Part shown: in pieces, positions 23,456-34,392 of the stretch
Numbering within the stretch: the stretch's first letter is position 1
Layout: every line of letters begins with the position of its first letter
Source of the DNA: Hippopus hippopus
Taxonomy: Eukaryota > Mollusca > Bivalvia > Cardiida > Cardiidae
Length of the DNA: 64,000 nt
Direction of reading: 5' to 3'
NCBI GenBank assembly: GCA_946811185.2
Contig: OX328101.1
Location: forward strand, 34,704,122-34,768,121
The notes under the pieces: generated by a model
The model's database searches: none
What the model was told of the DNA's origin: nothing
The model's input: only the letters and a program-made list of their open reading frames with translations
Program-made: the position numbers and the translations under genes

Positions 23456-23609
23456 CTGAAACATAAAAATGAGACAAGCTCTGTGAAAAGGGGCTTTATA
23501 ATGTATCTGCAACACAAGGGACATTGGCCCTACAGCACTCAGGCATCTAGGATTGACACAGTTTGAGACATCCTAGTTCTGATAATAAAACTCATTGAGT
23601 GTTGGTTAC

Positions 23610-23935
23610 CTATTTATTGATCCAACATGATCAAATTTCAAACTTTTTTCAGACATTATCAAGGCATTTTGGTAAAATTTCATGAGTGTCAGACTTAAAA
23701 TATGGCCTCCAGAGTGCACATTTTTTTCTAAGGTGACCTCCTTCTTGACCAAAAGTGACCAAATTTCAGACTTGGCTGAGATACCATCAAGACCAAGTTT
23801 CATGAGTATCTGACTGAAAATGTGGCCTCTAGAGTGCTCACAAGGCTTTTTGAAGATTTACACCCAATTGACTTATTTTCAAGAGCATCAGGCTAAAAAT
23901 GTGCTTCTACAGTGCACACAAAGTTTTTTCTAGGA
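23610..23935 (+). repeat. Fragment of the 145-bp tandem repeat
   Basis: About two units ('gtggcctctagagtgctcac', 'agtgacc') in the same orientation as 4935-5890, lying just upstream of the NHR exon on its strand. Confidence 0.7.
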
Positions 23936-24244
23936 ACTACTACTGTAAACAAAAAAAAAAGATATAAAATGATACAGAAACATTAAAAGTAAATATTTAT
24001 TCTATGGTTCTGTAACTTTTAATATATAATATATAATATATGGCCTGAATCTTCTCAAAAGTTGGATAAAAGTAACAAAACTTCATTCTATGATAAATAG
24101 CCACAATAGAACACACTAATGATCATTTTTTTCTTCAAAACTTCTATGAAAGATAACGGTTACTACTGGTACGATGTTTCTAAAAATAATTCTGTTCCAT
24201 CAGATATTTTGCTAAAAATACTATTACACACCGTGGGCCAATCG

Positions 24245-25492
24245 CTGGCCCTTGTAGGGCTCCGGGCTTGTTCGTCCCAAAACCAGTTCGTCTCTGGGCT
24301 TGTTCGTCCCTGGGCTTATTTGTCCCACTCTTTCTTATCGATCGTATTGGAATGAACAGTGCTATGTGCCGTCTAAAATGATTTGTTGTTTTCCACATTA
24401 AAGACCTACTGTAAATAAAACTTTCTCTTGGTCGTTTATTGAACTATCCTCTCTGCTCCAAGACACACTAATAAGTTTACTGCCTTTTGTTGGCGTACTA
24501 ACATTAATTTTACCATGGGTTTGTTTGAACATGTCAATGTATGGTTAAAACTACTATGATAAGGAACACAGTGTTTGTTTGTTTGTTTTTGTTGTTCAAC
24601 GCCGTATTCAATGCCGTTTTCAGCAATATTGCAGTTATACCGCCTTTTGCCTCCAGCTTACCGTCCTACAACACACTATAAATTGAAAATTCATATCCAT
24701 AAATTTTCTTTTTTTTACTTTGATTTCATCTCTAAGCGTAATGATAGGGATGACTACTTTTGCACAGTTGTATATCTTAGGTTCAGTAAATTGATCGGGG
24801 ATTGTGTGCAGTTAACAACTTTTCATATATACCTGTCAAAATCAGTGAAGTATGCACTATGAATGTAGGAAAAAAAGTCACAGGAAAAAAAGTCACAGAC
24901 AAAGCACCAGCATATAATTTTTTTTTTCTCTGTTAAAGATCAAAGGTGTGAAAGTAAAAAAAAACACTTTTGACCTGAAGTATTAGATAAGAAAAGTGTG
25001 AAATTAACAACTATCAAAACAAGTGACTGTTGTCTATGTTAAAGATTTATATCGTGACACATATCTCATGTGTATTGAAGAAAATATTGCTGAAAAATAT
25101 GATAGAAATGCCAAAAGTTCTACAAAAACACTGTGGGAATAAGAGAAATTGTCCAAAAGATCTACAAAAACACTGTGGGAATAGGAGAAATTGCTTGTTA
25201 CGAGCTATTTCTACTTTTCCTACAGTGTTTTCCAAAAAACATCAGAAGTTTTCCTGTGACTTTTTTCCCTACCAAAAACTGACTTTCTTTCCATGACTTT
25301 TTCCTGTGACTTTTTTTCCATGACTTTTTTCCTGTGACTTTTTTTCCCGATCACCTGCACTATTACCACCTTTGGTAGGCAGGTACATAAGTTGGGATGA
25401 ACAAGCCAGGACGAACGGGAAATCAGTTGGGACGAACAAGCCCGGACGAACAAGCCCAGGGACAAAAAAGCCCGTTACCCTTTGTAGGGCCA
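24245..25492. mobile_element. Inverted-repeat element built of short GTTCGTCC and GTCACAGG motifs
   Basis: The left end ('gggcttgttcgtccc' repeated through 24266-24327) is the reverse complement of the right end ('gggacgaacaagcccgg' and relatives, 25395-25475), and the outermost 'ggcccttgtagggc' pairs with 'ccctttgtagggcc'. A second, inner inverted pair is made from 'ggaaaaaaagtcacag' (24868-24898) and 'ctgtgactttttttcc' (25248-25350). The interior includes a SINE tail (24585-24645) and a family A-like core. No transposase frame. I do not know the family. Confidence 0.6.
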
Positions 25493-25494
25493 AA

Positions 25495-25705
25495 TCTTCT
25501 TGGGTTCGAATCTTCTGACATCGGTGTTTCCCTACTTTCTTTCCAAGCCACTGACTGCTTTTCTCATGCATCAAAGGCAAGGGGGGAAAATCGCAGGAAA
25601 GAAAGTAGCACTAAGAAAGTTTGCGTCAACCTGGTATCGCACCAGCAACCACCTGGTCACGAGTCAGATATGTTAACCACTGAGCAACCCTACAGGGCTG
25701 TTTGG
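25495..25705 (-). mobile_element. tRNA-derived SINE of a second type (probable)
   Basis: Reading the minus strand, 'gggttgctcagtggttaac' resembles an A box and 'ggtgcgatacca' a diverged B box, followed by a body with 'ctttcttagtgctactttct'. Abuts the inverted-repeat element. Confidence 0.45.
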
Positions 25706-26057
25706 GACGGAAAAGTCCGACCCGTGCTCGTCAACAGTGTGCAATTTGTCTTCTTTCACGTTGTTTTTAATTTTATGCTGCTTTCAATTTGATTTTAATC
25801 AATAAGAACAATAATGTTCAAAACATATGTAGATCTAGATCTATTTGAGCAACATCTTTCAGAAGTAATCGGAGGGGTCGAGGCATGAGCGTGGTGTGTG
25901 CTCGAGTCGGAAAACTGGAGGAAGACGGTAACATAACCAACGATAATTTGCAATTAACGTGCTACTTTGCAGTTAACGTACTACTTTGCAATTAGCGTGA
26001 CACTTTGGTCACTCTGGAATGCAGGCTTTCACTATTACAAGGAATTCAAAGACTTAC
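25706..26057. other. Spacer without recognised genes
   Basis: No exon supported. Three short near-repeats 'gcaattaacgt / gcagttaacgt / gcaattagcgt' with 'ctactttg' lie at 25945-26005. Confidence 0.35.
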
Positions 26058-26175
26058 TTTTTATTTTTTCACCATTTCAAGATGGCTTCCGTTTATCCCG
26101 CCAGTCCACCCGCTTTAATATTGCCCGTTCATTCTCTTCGACTAGGAGGCATTTTGATTGGTTGACCTAACACGT
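26058..26175 (-). promoter_or_regulatory. Candidate promoter and first exon
   Basis: Inferred only. The short span has an E-box (CACGTG), an inverted CCAAT box ('gattgg'), and GCCATCTT/AAGATGGC of YY1 type. On the minus strand the exon would end at AAA/GTAAGT (26058), which would suit a 5' exon of the NHR gene. On the plus strand AAGATGGCTTCC is a good start context, opening a 27-codon frame (26085-26168) without a donor. Either or neither may be right. Confidence 0.25.
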
Positions 26176-26724
26176 GAAATGAGGGTGAAATTATCAAAGT
26201 GCTGATAGTCCTAACTTGGCCTGTGGCAGCGAAGTACCAAAGGTGGTGGTTGCGTGAGTGAATGATGGAAACACATAGTTCAAATTTTTCAATCACGCAA
26301 CGGACACCTTTTCTTAGTACCAGTGGCGGCCATTAATTCAACTTACGTTTAACTTGCGTTAACTGGACCAGTGGTAAGCCTTCGACTTCTTGAGGTCCAT
26401 CTGTTTACACTGCCAGAATTTACAACATCATTTGGAAGGCTGTACAAGGTGTCAACGACCCTGTTGCTGAAGCTATTTTTTTCTTAGCTTAGTTTTAATT
26501 TTATTATTGTTATTATTATTCTATTGATATCGCGTGTGCTTTGCGTGTGTGCGTCAAAGCACTCAGTCATATTGAAAAAGAAGAAAGAATATTTTCTCAT
26601 TAAAATAAATTCGAAATCTGACGCACGTAAGTAAAAATATAAACAAAGTAGAGCTATCCCCTGTCATCCCAAAGTGTCAAAATCACTTTTGTAGGATCTA
26701 CCATTTCTTAACGCCGATATATAT

Positions 26725-26996
26725 ATGAGCCATACTCTGGCAAAAGGGGCCTTGATGCATCTCCATGATACATTATAATAAGCAAGTTATCAAATAGTTA
26801 TGGATCCATAAAATCCAGTTTGTCTAACGACTGACTGAATTTTGAGATAGAGTGAGTGATCCTTGGACATGTAGAAAATCAACAAATAGCAAAAAATTTC
26901 GACCCATGTCAGCCTGCGCTGTCTGTGCAGGCTGACATGGGTCAGTACTTTTTGCAGATGCAATAAGCCCCCTTTTCATAGAACAAGGCTCGCATC
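26725..26996 (-). mobile_element. Family B hairpin element (CAGCCTGCGC core)
   Basis: Ends 'gagccatactctggcaaaag' and 'cttttcatagaacaaggctc' are inverted. The core near 26910-26942 is a hairpin of 'gacccatgtcagcctgcgc' type. TA flanks the ends. Non-autonomous DNA element, abundant in this window. Confidence 0.85.
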
Positions 26997-27106
26997 TATA
27001 TAACCCTAACATGACCCCAAAGAACGATGTTTCAATATCAAAAATGTCTCATTTACAATTATTTTTCACTTATCTCACCACTTAACTCATGTTTTAAATG
27101 CTTTAA

Positions 27107-27328
27107 CCCTTTAACACATAGTCCCGAGTTTCAACGACCTTGAGGAAGAAAGGCTTTTGAAAACAATGTTGGAAAAGGAGAAAATGCTGGTAACCAGCAT
27201 TTTTTCCTTTTTCAACAATGTTTTCTATCCTTCCAGAGACAAAATCTACAACTTAAATCATGTTTTATATGTAATTTTAAAATGCTTTGGATTTGGACAA
27301 GTCCAACATTGTGTCATGTGGTATAGAG
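27107..27328 (+). mobile_element. Family A hairpin element
   Basis: TTAA (27103-27106), 'ccctttaacacatagtcccg', core with 'aaaatgctggtaaccagcat', end 'gtggtatagag' then TTA. Confidence 0.85.
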
Positions 27329-27428
27329 TTAGGTGGTTATTACAATAAAATTACGAGAAACGAGCATCACACTTCATCTACAGATGGCACGCGATTAAAA
27401 TAATGTCATGCAGAGTATCGGCGGATCC

Positions 27429-27462
27429 GGGGGAGGGGGAGGGGGAGGGGATGGGGGTGGGG
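27429..27462 (+). other. Potential G-quadruplex
   Basis: Six G runs (G5, G5, G5, G4, G5, G4) separated by single bases or AT. This fits G4 consensus with very short loops. Lies in unassigned sequence between a family A element and family B fragments. Confidence 0.7.
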
Positions 27463-28089
27463 TACTGACCCTCCACCCAGTATTTTCAAAGTAACCGAGC
27501 TGTCTGCCTGAAATTTAGATCAAGTATGAATACATGTGGCAGTAGATTCTGGATCTGCGCCAAAACATGACTCAAATCCACTAAGAACGAGTTCTAACAC
27601 ATCTTCATTGAAATGCGTTTAAAAATACTGTGTAAAGTATTAAACCAGCTGTGTCCCATAAGTACCAAATGTTCTATAGGTTATGGTAGGACAGCACTCT
27701 CTGCAACAGTACTTTGGGGAACACTCCTTTTAAAACAGCAGATTACTAAATGCCCCGAAACCTCACATCTCGTGGTTAGAACTTGGCAACGTTTGACACT
27801 GAACGGCCAACATCCACACATGCGTTACATAAATTATTCAAAGAACATTTCTTTGCATAGGTTTTCTAGCAATATTGTTCGCAGGTATACCATATACCGG
27901 TATACACAGTGGCGGGAAATACAAACAATTTTAACAGTAGCAAATTTGAACGTGAAATGATCTATTTAATTTTTCCTGGAGAAAAAACCCTGGATCCGCC
28001 CTGCACAAGTATCATAGCTATCCAGAGCATCCTGTTCAGTCAGTCACTATATACATTTTTTTATAAACGTCATCATTGCTTAGATACGT

Positions 28090-28240
28090 TCCCACTGTAC
28101 GGTTGAAAAATTGACCAATTGCAAAACAGTTTCGGCCTAGGTCAGCCTGCGCAGACTGTGCAGTGCAGGCTGACCAGGGTTGATACTTTTTGCAAATGGA
28201 TTAAGCCCCCTTTTCTCAGAGCATGACTCATCTATAAAAA
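28090..28240 (-). mobile_element. Family B hairpin element, half copy
   Basis: Contains the core hairpin ('ggtcagcctgcgcagactg') and one end ('cagagcatgactcat'). The other end is missing. Confidence 0.75.
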
Positions 28241-28261
28241 CAGTACGTCAGTTTGGAAGTT

Positions 28262-28560
28262 CAAATTGAGATGCTCTTTGAAAAGGGGCTTAATGCATCT
28301 TCATAAAGTATCGACACAGGTGAGCCTGCGCAATCCGCGCAGGCTGACCTGGGTCGAAACTTTATGCTTGTGGTCAATTTTCTGCATGTCCAAGGACAAG
28401 TGTACCCCAGGATTCAGTCAGTTGTCGGACAAAATGGCTTTTTATGGATCAATAATCGTGTGATGACTTGCTTGGTATCATGCATCATTGACTTGCTTGG
28501 TATCATGTATCACAAAGATGCATTACGCCACCTTTTCACGCGGCTAGAGCATGGTCCATG
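28262..28560 (+). mobile_element. Family B hairpin element
   Basis: 'gctctttgaaaaggggctta' at the left, core 'gcctgcgcaatccgcgcagg', inverted right end near 28505-28555. Has a short internal duplication of 'gacttgcttggtatcatg' at 28464-28507. Confidence 0.75.
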
Positions 28561-28738
28561 TAATTTTTTTTTTTTTGGCACAATAAAAAAGTTCTTTCTA
28601 TTCAGGAAAAACGATTTTGGTGTTTTGACTCCAAAAAGTCGCCGCGTGTTATAGATCATTTGACATCTTTGCAAGTCGTTGCGATTTTTAGGCACACAAT
28701 CTTGTAATAGATCTACCATCATTATTACCTTCTTACAC

Positions 28739-28960
28739 TTATTATACCCCAACCTACGAAGTAGAAGGGGGTATACTGGTTTCAACCCGTCTGTCTGCCT
28801 GTCTGTCTGTCCGTCCGTCTCTCTGTCCGTCCATCCGTCTGTCCGTCAATTCGTCTATGTTTTCGTTTCCATGCTCTAACTCGAAAACGCTTTGACCTAG
28901 GACCCTGGGAGGTACCCTATTGTGTTGGGGTCACATGGGTCAACGGCCAAGGTCACTGGT
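28739..28960 (+). repeat. 'ttataccccaacctacgaag' dispersed repeat head with CTGT/CCGT run
   Basis: The head 'accccaacctacgaagtaga' and its near-complement 'gaagggggtatactgg' form an inverted end. It is followed by (CTGT)n/(CCGT)n at 28789-28855 and 'aactcgaaaacgctttgacc'. A related element is at 54150-54440. Confidence 0.6.
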
Positions 28961-29536
28961 GAACTTTGATTGAAATCGTTAATTTTTTATTAAAAATTGT
29001 TAAAATCTTGATAGGCCCCTTTTAATTGCCTTCAGCATTCTTGAATTTATAAGCTAAGAAAATTCTGTCCGATGAATTCACACGGAACTTGCCTGTTTCA
29101 ACCCGATAGTGCCCAAATGAAATTCTCCATCTAACATTCGTTTTATGTTTTTACCTCTGAAAAGTTCCCGGCATGTTACATAGTCATTATTGATGCCAAA
29201 AAGTCATGCGACTATATTGGAATAATTTGACAAGACTCGAAACTATAATTAGATCGGAGATTTCATGACTTTTGTTCCGTCATTTATCATAAGGTTGAAC
29301 AATTTTTTTCATAACGTTCGCTCGTCCCCGTCATCGCGCTTCAAAAACGGAAGATAACTGCCTTAGAGCTGTTCATTTATACTGTTTAAAGCAATTCCTT
29401 CTTGTGAAGTTAAACAATTAAGTTGCGGTTAAAGTACATGATGTTTTTCAGTTCTATATTCATGAACTGTTCTATAGATATTGAAAGCCACGAAATGAGG
29501 GTAGGTTTTTTTTTTTTCCATGCGCCAATTCAGCTT
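28961..29536. other. Spacer without recognised genes
   Basis: No exon or repeat I can support. Confidence 0.35.
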
Positions 29537-30055
29537 CCGGTGTAATGCAGAGAAATGACCCTCCCCTACAAAATGACCTATGGGTCATTTCACTACGTAG
29601 AAGAATGACCCGGGTCATTATTCTACGTAGAGAAATGAACCCAGACTGTAGAGAAAGGACCCCCCTCTAGTAGAAGTAGTTGCAGCAGCAGCAGCTGTAG
29701 TAGTAGAAGTAGTAGTAGTAGAAACATCAGCAGCATCAGCAGCAACAACAATGTTAAGGCAAAAAGGGGGTAGCAGAAGTACGAGTAGTAGTAGTAGTAA
29801 TGGTAGTAGTAGTAGTAGTATCAGCATCAGCAGCAACAACAATGTTACAGGGGGGGGGGGAAAGGTGGGTCATTTCTCTACGGGGGTCCTTTCTTTTCAT
29901 GAGGGGGTCATTTTACTACAGCTAGAGGGGGGTCCTTTCTCTACGGTCTGGGGTCATTTCTCTACGTAGAATAATGACCCGTGTCATTCCTCTACGTAGT
30001 GAAATGACCCATGGGTCATTTTGTAGGGGAGGGTCATTTCTCTGCATTACACCGG
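29537..30055. mobile_element. 519-bp element with ~130-bp terminal inverted repeats
   Basis: The first ~130 bp (from CCGGTGTAATGCAGAG) and the last ~130 bp are reverse complements with few differences. Each arm is itself made of palindromes: AAATGACC..GGTCATTT, AATGACCCGGGTCATT, and CTACGTAG repeated. The middle (29670-29850) is a trinucleotide tract of GTA and GCA units. No transposase. The Leu-rich and Ser-rich frames across it are by-products of the tract. Confidence 0.85.
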
Positions 30056-30149
30056 CACAAGAATGAAGGTCGAAATATCTTGTTATCGTTGAATATGCAT
30101 GATTCGAGCAGAATTTCTGGTTATCTTATGATATACTTATCTCTTCTAT

Positions 30150-30252
30150 TTTTTTTTTATCAGACTGATTAAGTTGTGTATTTTCTTGTCCCCTTGTATA
30201 ATGTTTAACATTACTGGGTGAAATAAAGTGAATGTTATGTTATGTTATGTTA
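30150..30252 (+). mobile_element. Possible LINE 3' end
   Basis: 'gggtgaaataaagtgaatgt' followed by (TGTTA)n-like 'tgttatgttatgttatg'. A polyadenylation-like AATAAA with a short tandem tail is typical of non-LTR retroelement 3' ends. No coding part is visible upstream. Confidence 0.35.
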
Positions 30253-31257
30253 GACAACGGGTGGTCAAGTTGATTAAAGCGGCAAATTGCAATCAAACAC
30301 AAGTTATCAGTTAACAGTTTACCGATACATCCTTTGAAATGGCAGATGTGCTAATCCACTTTAATACGACTAAGTAAAAAGTTTATTTAATTAATATAAT
30401 TTGCCTCTTTAGCTGAACTTCCACCGGTACAGAATAGAGTTAGAATTAATTTCAAAACTGAATTCTGCTTTTACTGAGGAATATGTAGTGAGGAATACAC
30501 GTCAATATGCTTATTGTAAATAGCAGATAGTTTTAATCCAAGATTATTTGCAATCTGATGTATTTCTAAACATTTAGCATATTCTTCATGCACCAAGGGT
30601 TAAGATTAACGTCAAACTAAACAATGATGACAAGTGCCACTTTTTGGATGAGCATAGGTTACTGAAAAAGGTAAGCTATTCAAGTAAACATATTACATTT
30701 TGCTAAGTATTTCATATAGATCTGTTTTTACCTTTGTTTTCCCCTGTAAAACATTTTTGTCTCTTTCCAAATCTTTCAGAGGGGGAAAAAACTGAAGCAA
30801 TAATTAATCCATTGTGTAATGTAGCGCTGATCAGAACTCTTTGCATATGTCCCATTTTCAGTCATTATCATAATTCAAACTTGTCTACAGATCTGCGTGA
30901 TCTCACGCCAGAGGTACATGTTCGCAAAGCACATATTTTAAACTTTTTCTTAAATTCAAACGTTTAAAACACAAAATAAATGAAAACTATCGCATCCCTC
31001 CAACGTTAACAGTTGTTTTTTTGGGGGGGAACCGAAATAGCAGACAACAAGGCCTCACATCGGGTAAAATAAATGCGATGACCTGATTGGTCAAATATCG
31101 ATTTCCACGGATCTATGTATTGATAAACCACGCTAAAAATTGAATGTACAAACTGTTTGTCAATGGAAATATTTTTACAAAGATAACGATAGAAACTCGT
31201 GACTCATGTATTCTTTTTTTAGAGGAGCCTTACAATTTTAAAAACGGTCAAATGGTG
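30253..31257. other. Spacer without recognised genes
   Basis: AT-rich, no supported exon, no clear repeat. Confidence 0.35.
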
Positions 31258-31432
31258 TAGTTCCGGCGAAGAAATGTATCCCATATGCACCTACACGGTA
31301 CATTTCTTTGCTGGGGCTTTTAAGTGTATTGCCCAAGGACACTCCCACGACAGACCCAGCTGATCCAGTGAGGCTCTAACCCGGGGCTCTAGGTCAGAAG
31401 TCCTACGCTCTACCACTGAGCCAAGCAGGACC
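31258..31432 (-). mobile_element. tRNA-derived SINE with a palindromic tail
   Basis: On the minus strand, A box 'ggctcagtggtagagcg' (31407-31423) and B box-like 'cccgggttagagcct' (31371-31385). The tail at 31262-31310 is a palindrome ('gaagaaatgta' with 'tacatttcttt'). Part of that tail occurs again at 46080-46113. Confidence 0.7.
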
Positions 31433-31436
31433 CTTG

Positions 31437-31890
31437 CAGTAGGAAAAGGAAACGGCAAAAAACTGTGCACACCATAGAATGCAGGTCCCCGGTTTGGTAC
31501 TGCAGTAGGGACGCATTTAACGCTCTAGATAGATAATGATGTGCACACCATTTAATGCGGGTCTTCTTTAAGAACAGCACTGACAGAAAATGCTGTAAAT
31601 AATGCTTACACCATACAAGGCAGGTCTCTTGATGGTACAGCTGTGAAAGGAAGCGCCAAAAAACTACGCACACCATAGGGTGCAGGTCCCTTTTAAGAAC
31701 TGTAGGGACAGAAAACGCTTAAAATAATGTGCACACCGTACAATCTAGGTCCCTTGAAAGTGCTGTAGGGACAGGAAGGCCAAAAACTGTGCACACCATA
31801 GAACACAGGTCCCTGATTACAAAAGTAGGAACAAAAAACGCTCTAAATGATGTCCACACCATTGAATGCATGTCAGTCGTTATGCCACTT
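31437..31890. repeat. Minisatellite of ~62-bp units
   Basis: The phrase 'gtgcacaccat' or variants recurs near 31465, 31541, 31603, 31665, 31729, 31789 and 31851: mostly 60-64 bp apart. Alternate units share 'ggcaaaaaactgtgcac' versus 'aaaataatgtgcac', so the higher-order unit is about 124 bp. Abuts a SINE head on the left. Confidence 0.8.
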
Positions 31891-32540
31891 GGCAATGCAT
31901 GTGGTAGTCACACTGTGTAAATGTGTAAAATGTCTTGTAATAATTGGAAAACATTTGGGAAAATAAGTAAAATATTAGTAAATGTTATAGATTAACATGT
32001 TTCAGACCCTTTAATGGAAAAAGAAAAAATCAGTAATTTAGTGTATTAGGGTATCGTGGGGTGTCTTAGGTTGCCGTGGAATCGGTCTGTATATTTAATT
32101 CCATGACACTGTCAGGGGCGCAGGCGGCAAAATCAATAATGCCAGCTGCTACAGAAGTGTCTTGCCCCTGGATTTTTTATTCTTCTTTTTTAAACTGCTG
32201 GACACTCAATCTGAGAATAATTTTGTTATGAATGAAAGGATGAATTTTTTATCTACCTAAAATCTTTAAAAATACATTTTTGGCACTTTTAAATTTACAG
32301 TTTTCTGTACAAGTTGTAAATGTGTGGGCACGCACCCTGACTGTATATGATATGTCGTTTACTTTGTGGTCCTTTGTGGTCATGCCAGTAAATTAGCATA
32401 ATTATTTTGCTTTTAAAATGGAAGAATTCATCATTGGCTAAAATTTTGTGCTTTTTTTTTGTGCCTAAGCAGCCATTCTAAACATTGCTCTGATTCTAAA
32501 TTTGAGGAGTAGCTATCTGATTGGCTGAGCTAGCGTGTCA
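31891..32540. other. Spacer without recognised genes
   Basis: AT-rich, with no exon or repeat I can support. Confidence 0.35.
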
Positions 32541-32542
32541 AA

Positions 32543-32760
32543 CCTTTACCAGACAATACCGAGTTTTAACGACCTTGAGAAAGAAGACCTTTGAAAACAT
32601 TGAGGGAAAAGGAGAAAATGCTGGTAACCAGCATTTTCTCCTTTTTCCCAAAATGTTTTATACCTTGTCAAATAACTGGTTCATTTGTACCACCTTCAGA
32701 TTTGTCACCTGCCAACCCTTTCAATTTGTAAGAGTCTAGATTTGTTGTTTGGGAAAGGGT
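32543..32760 (+). mobile_element. Family A hairpin element
   Basis: Start 'cctttaccagacaatacc', core of nearly perfect arms around 'tgctggtaaccagca', end 'tttgggaaagggt'. Confidence 0.85.
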
Positions 32761-33055
32761 CAAGCTTGAATATCAGAAGCATATAAAATAGTAAGAAGTA
32801 TGGTTTAGCCTCTACTGTGCAAGTCGTTTTTAGGCTTAGTACCGTACAAACTGTTACAAACTACAACTACACTATTGATGAACAGTTTGCAAAAAAAATG
32901 CTGCTTTTCAACAGTATGAAAATTTTGTGCGGAAAAATTATTATGTTGGCATAGGACATATTGTTTTTTATAAGCAAGAACACCATTTTCCACATTTTTT
33001 TAAAATGAAGTCAACAGCAGCAAGTTGTGTTTTTACAAAAATGTGTTTTTTTTTT

Positions 33056-33374
33056 AACCCATTACCACATTGATTGTTTCTAGGGACTCTTTTAAAAATC
33101 AGGTCCAAATTATATCAAGGAGAAATCTGTCAAAGAAGCGAAAAACACCTCTCTTAATTCTTATCCACATATCAAATTTTGAATCATCCAAACTAAAAAC
33201 ATTTGAAGAGGACAGACTGATTATAACTCTAATGATAAATTTGTCTGTGAAAGGGAAGAAAATATTATAGGAAAAGAAAAAAGTACTGATTACCAGCATT
33301 TTCTCTTTTTCCCAATCTTTATTAAAGTCTTCTACCTCAGGGTCATTAAAACATTGAATTTTTTTGAAAGGTGT
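33056..33374. mobile_element. Diverged family A copy
   Basis: Start 'aacccattaccaca', core 'actgattaccagcattttct', end 'tttgaaaggtgttaac'. It is longer than usual, so probably two copies merged. Confidence 0.55.
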
Positions 33375-33409
33375 TAACGTGTATTGAAGACATTGAGGGA
33401 AGTAAAAAA

Positions 33410-33495
33410 ATCACTGGCCGCCGCGATATAACTGAAAAAATGTTCAAAACTGCGTGCAACACATATACAGTCAATCAATAAATCAATCAATCAAC
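33410..33495 (+). mobile_element. SINE 3' tail fragment
   Basis: 'actggccgccgcgatataac' and the (AATC)n tail of the 8090-8398 SINE family. The head is missing. Confidence 0.75.
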
Positions 33496-33583
33496 TTGAA
33501 TTCAGGTTAGCCACAAATGTTTTAAAAAATTCGCTTACTGCCAGACAAATAAAAGTCTTCTGCAGAGACAATAATAGTGTTAA

Positions 33584-34057
33584 CTCTTTCCAAAGCACAA
33601 AGTTTTAGACCTGTCCAAATTCAAAGAAAATGCAGGCGACAAATTGAATGTGATAAAAAAAAAAACCTGAAATTTCTCTTTTGAGGTTTAAAAAAACTGA
33701 GTGAAAAGGAGAAAATTGTAGTTTAGAGCATTTCTGCACAATGTTTTCAAATGCCCTCTTCTTTAGATATTGTGCGATAACTGGTTTAAATTAAAACCAC
33801 ACGAACCTGTTTATCTAAACGCCCATCATCCGAAACAGATCATTTTTACTGATCATGTATTGAATCAGCATATCTTACCCCAGATATTAACCCGTCTTAA
33901 CTCTTCACCAGACGACAAAGTTGTTGACAATTTCAAATTGAAAGCATTTGCAGACGAAAAATTAAAAGTAGCTCAAATGATGGGAATTCTCTTTGAGAGC
34001 GGCTTTTGAAAACATTGTGAGAAAAGGAGAAAATGCTGGTTACCAGCATGTCTGATC
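33584..34057 (-). mobile_element. Two reversed family A copies
   Basis: Copy one 33584-33782 (after TTAA, 'ctctttccaaagcac', decayed core), copy two from 33901 ('ctcttcaccagacgac' after TTAA, core 'aaatgctggttaccagca'), cut off at about 34057. Confidence 0.65.
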
Positions 34058-34189
34058 TTTATTTACATCGGCCGCAAAGGCACTTATAGTTGTAAAAGAA
34101 GCCATAAGAGTTAGCAGGTAAGGTATCTCCCTCTGCTTTCACATTGTTCGTGGTCACAAATATTATAGATTTCGTTACGTTTTTTTACA

Positions 34190-34392
34190 TAAAGGGATGA
34201 TTTTACGTAATAGAAACCATCCGTGCTCTCATGGAGTTGCTTTTACCAACCATCGTCAACACAATGATCAGCGGTGAGAGGAATGAATCCTGTTGCACTG
34301 ACTGTCATTAATCATCGGAAAAATACTGGCCGAGCCGGAGACCGTCTGTTCTCATGTCCTGTGAGCTACCGACTAGGCTACCGGGGCCCGGC
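34190..34392 (-). mobile_element. tRNA-derived SINE, reversed, tail lost
   Basis: Head 'ctaccggggcccggc' at the right and body 'gaggaatgaatcctgttgca' match the 8090-8398 SINE in reverse. The CAATC tail is absent. Confidence 0.7.

Noticed and set aside
28679..28879. Frame with SVCPSVCPSV-like repeats
   Set aside because: Translation of the (CTGT)n/(CCGT)n run in a dispersed repeat.
29618..29969. Leu-rich minus-strand and Ser-rich plus-strand frames
   Set aside because: Both come from the GTA/GCA trinucleotide tract in the centre of an inverted-repeat element.
30232..30251. Telomere-like repeat
   Set aside because: The unit is TGTTA, not TTAGGG, and only four copies follow an AATAAA; more like a retroelement tail.
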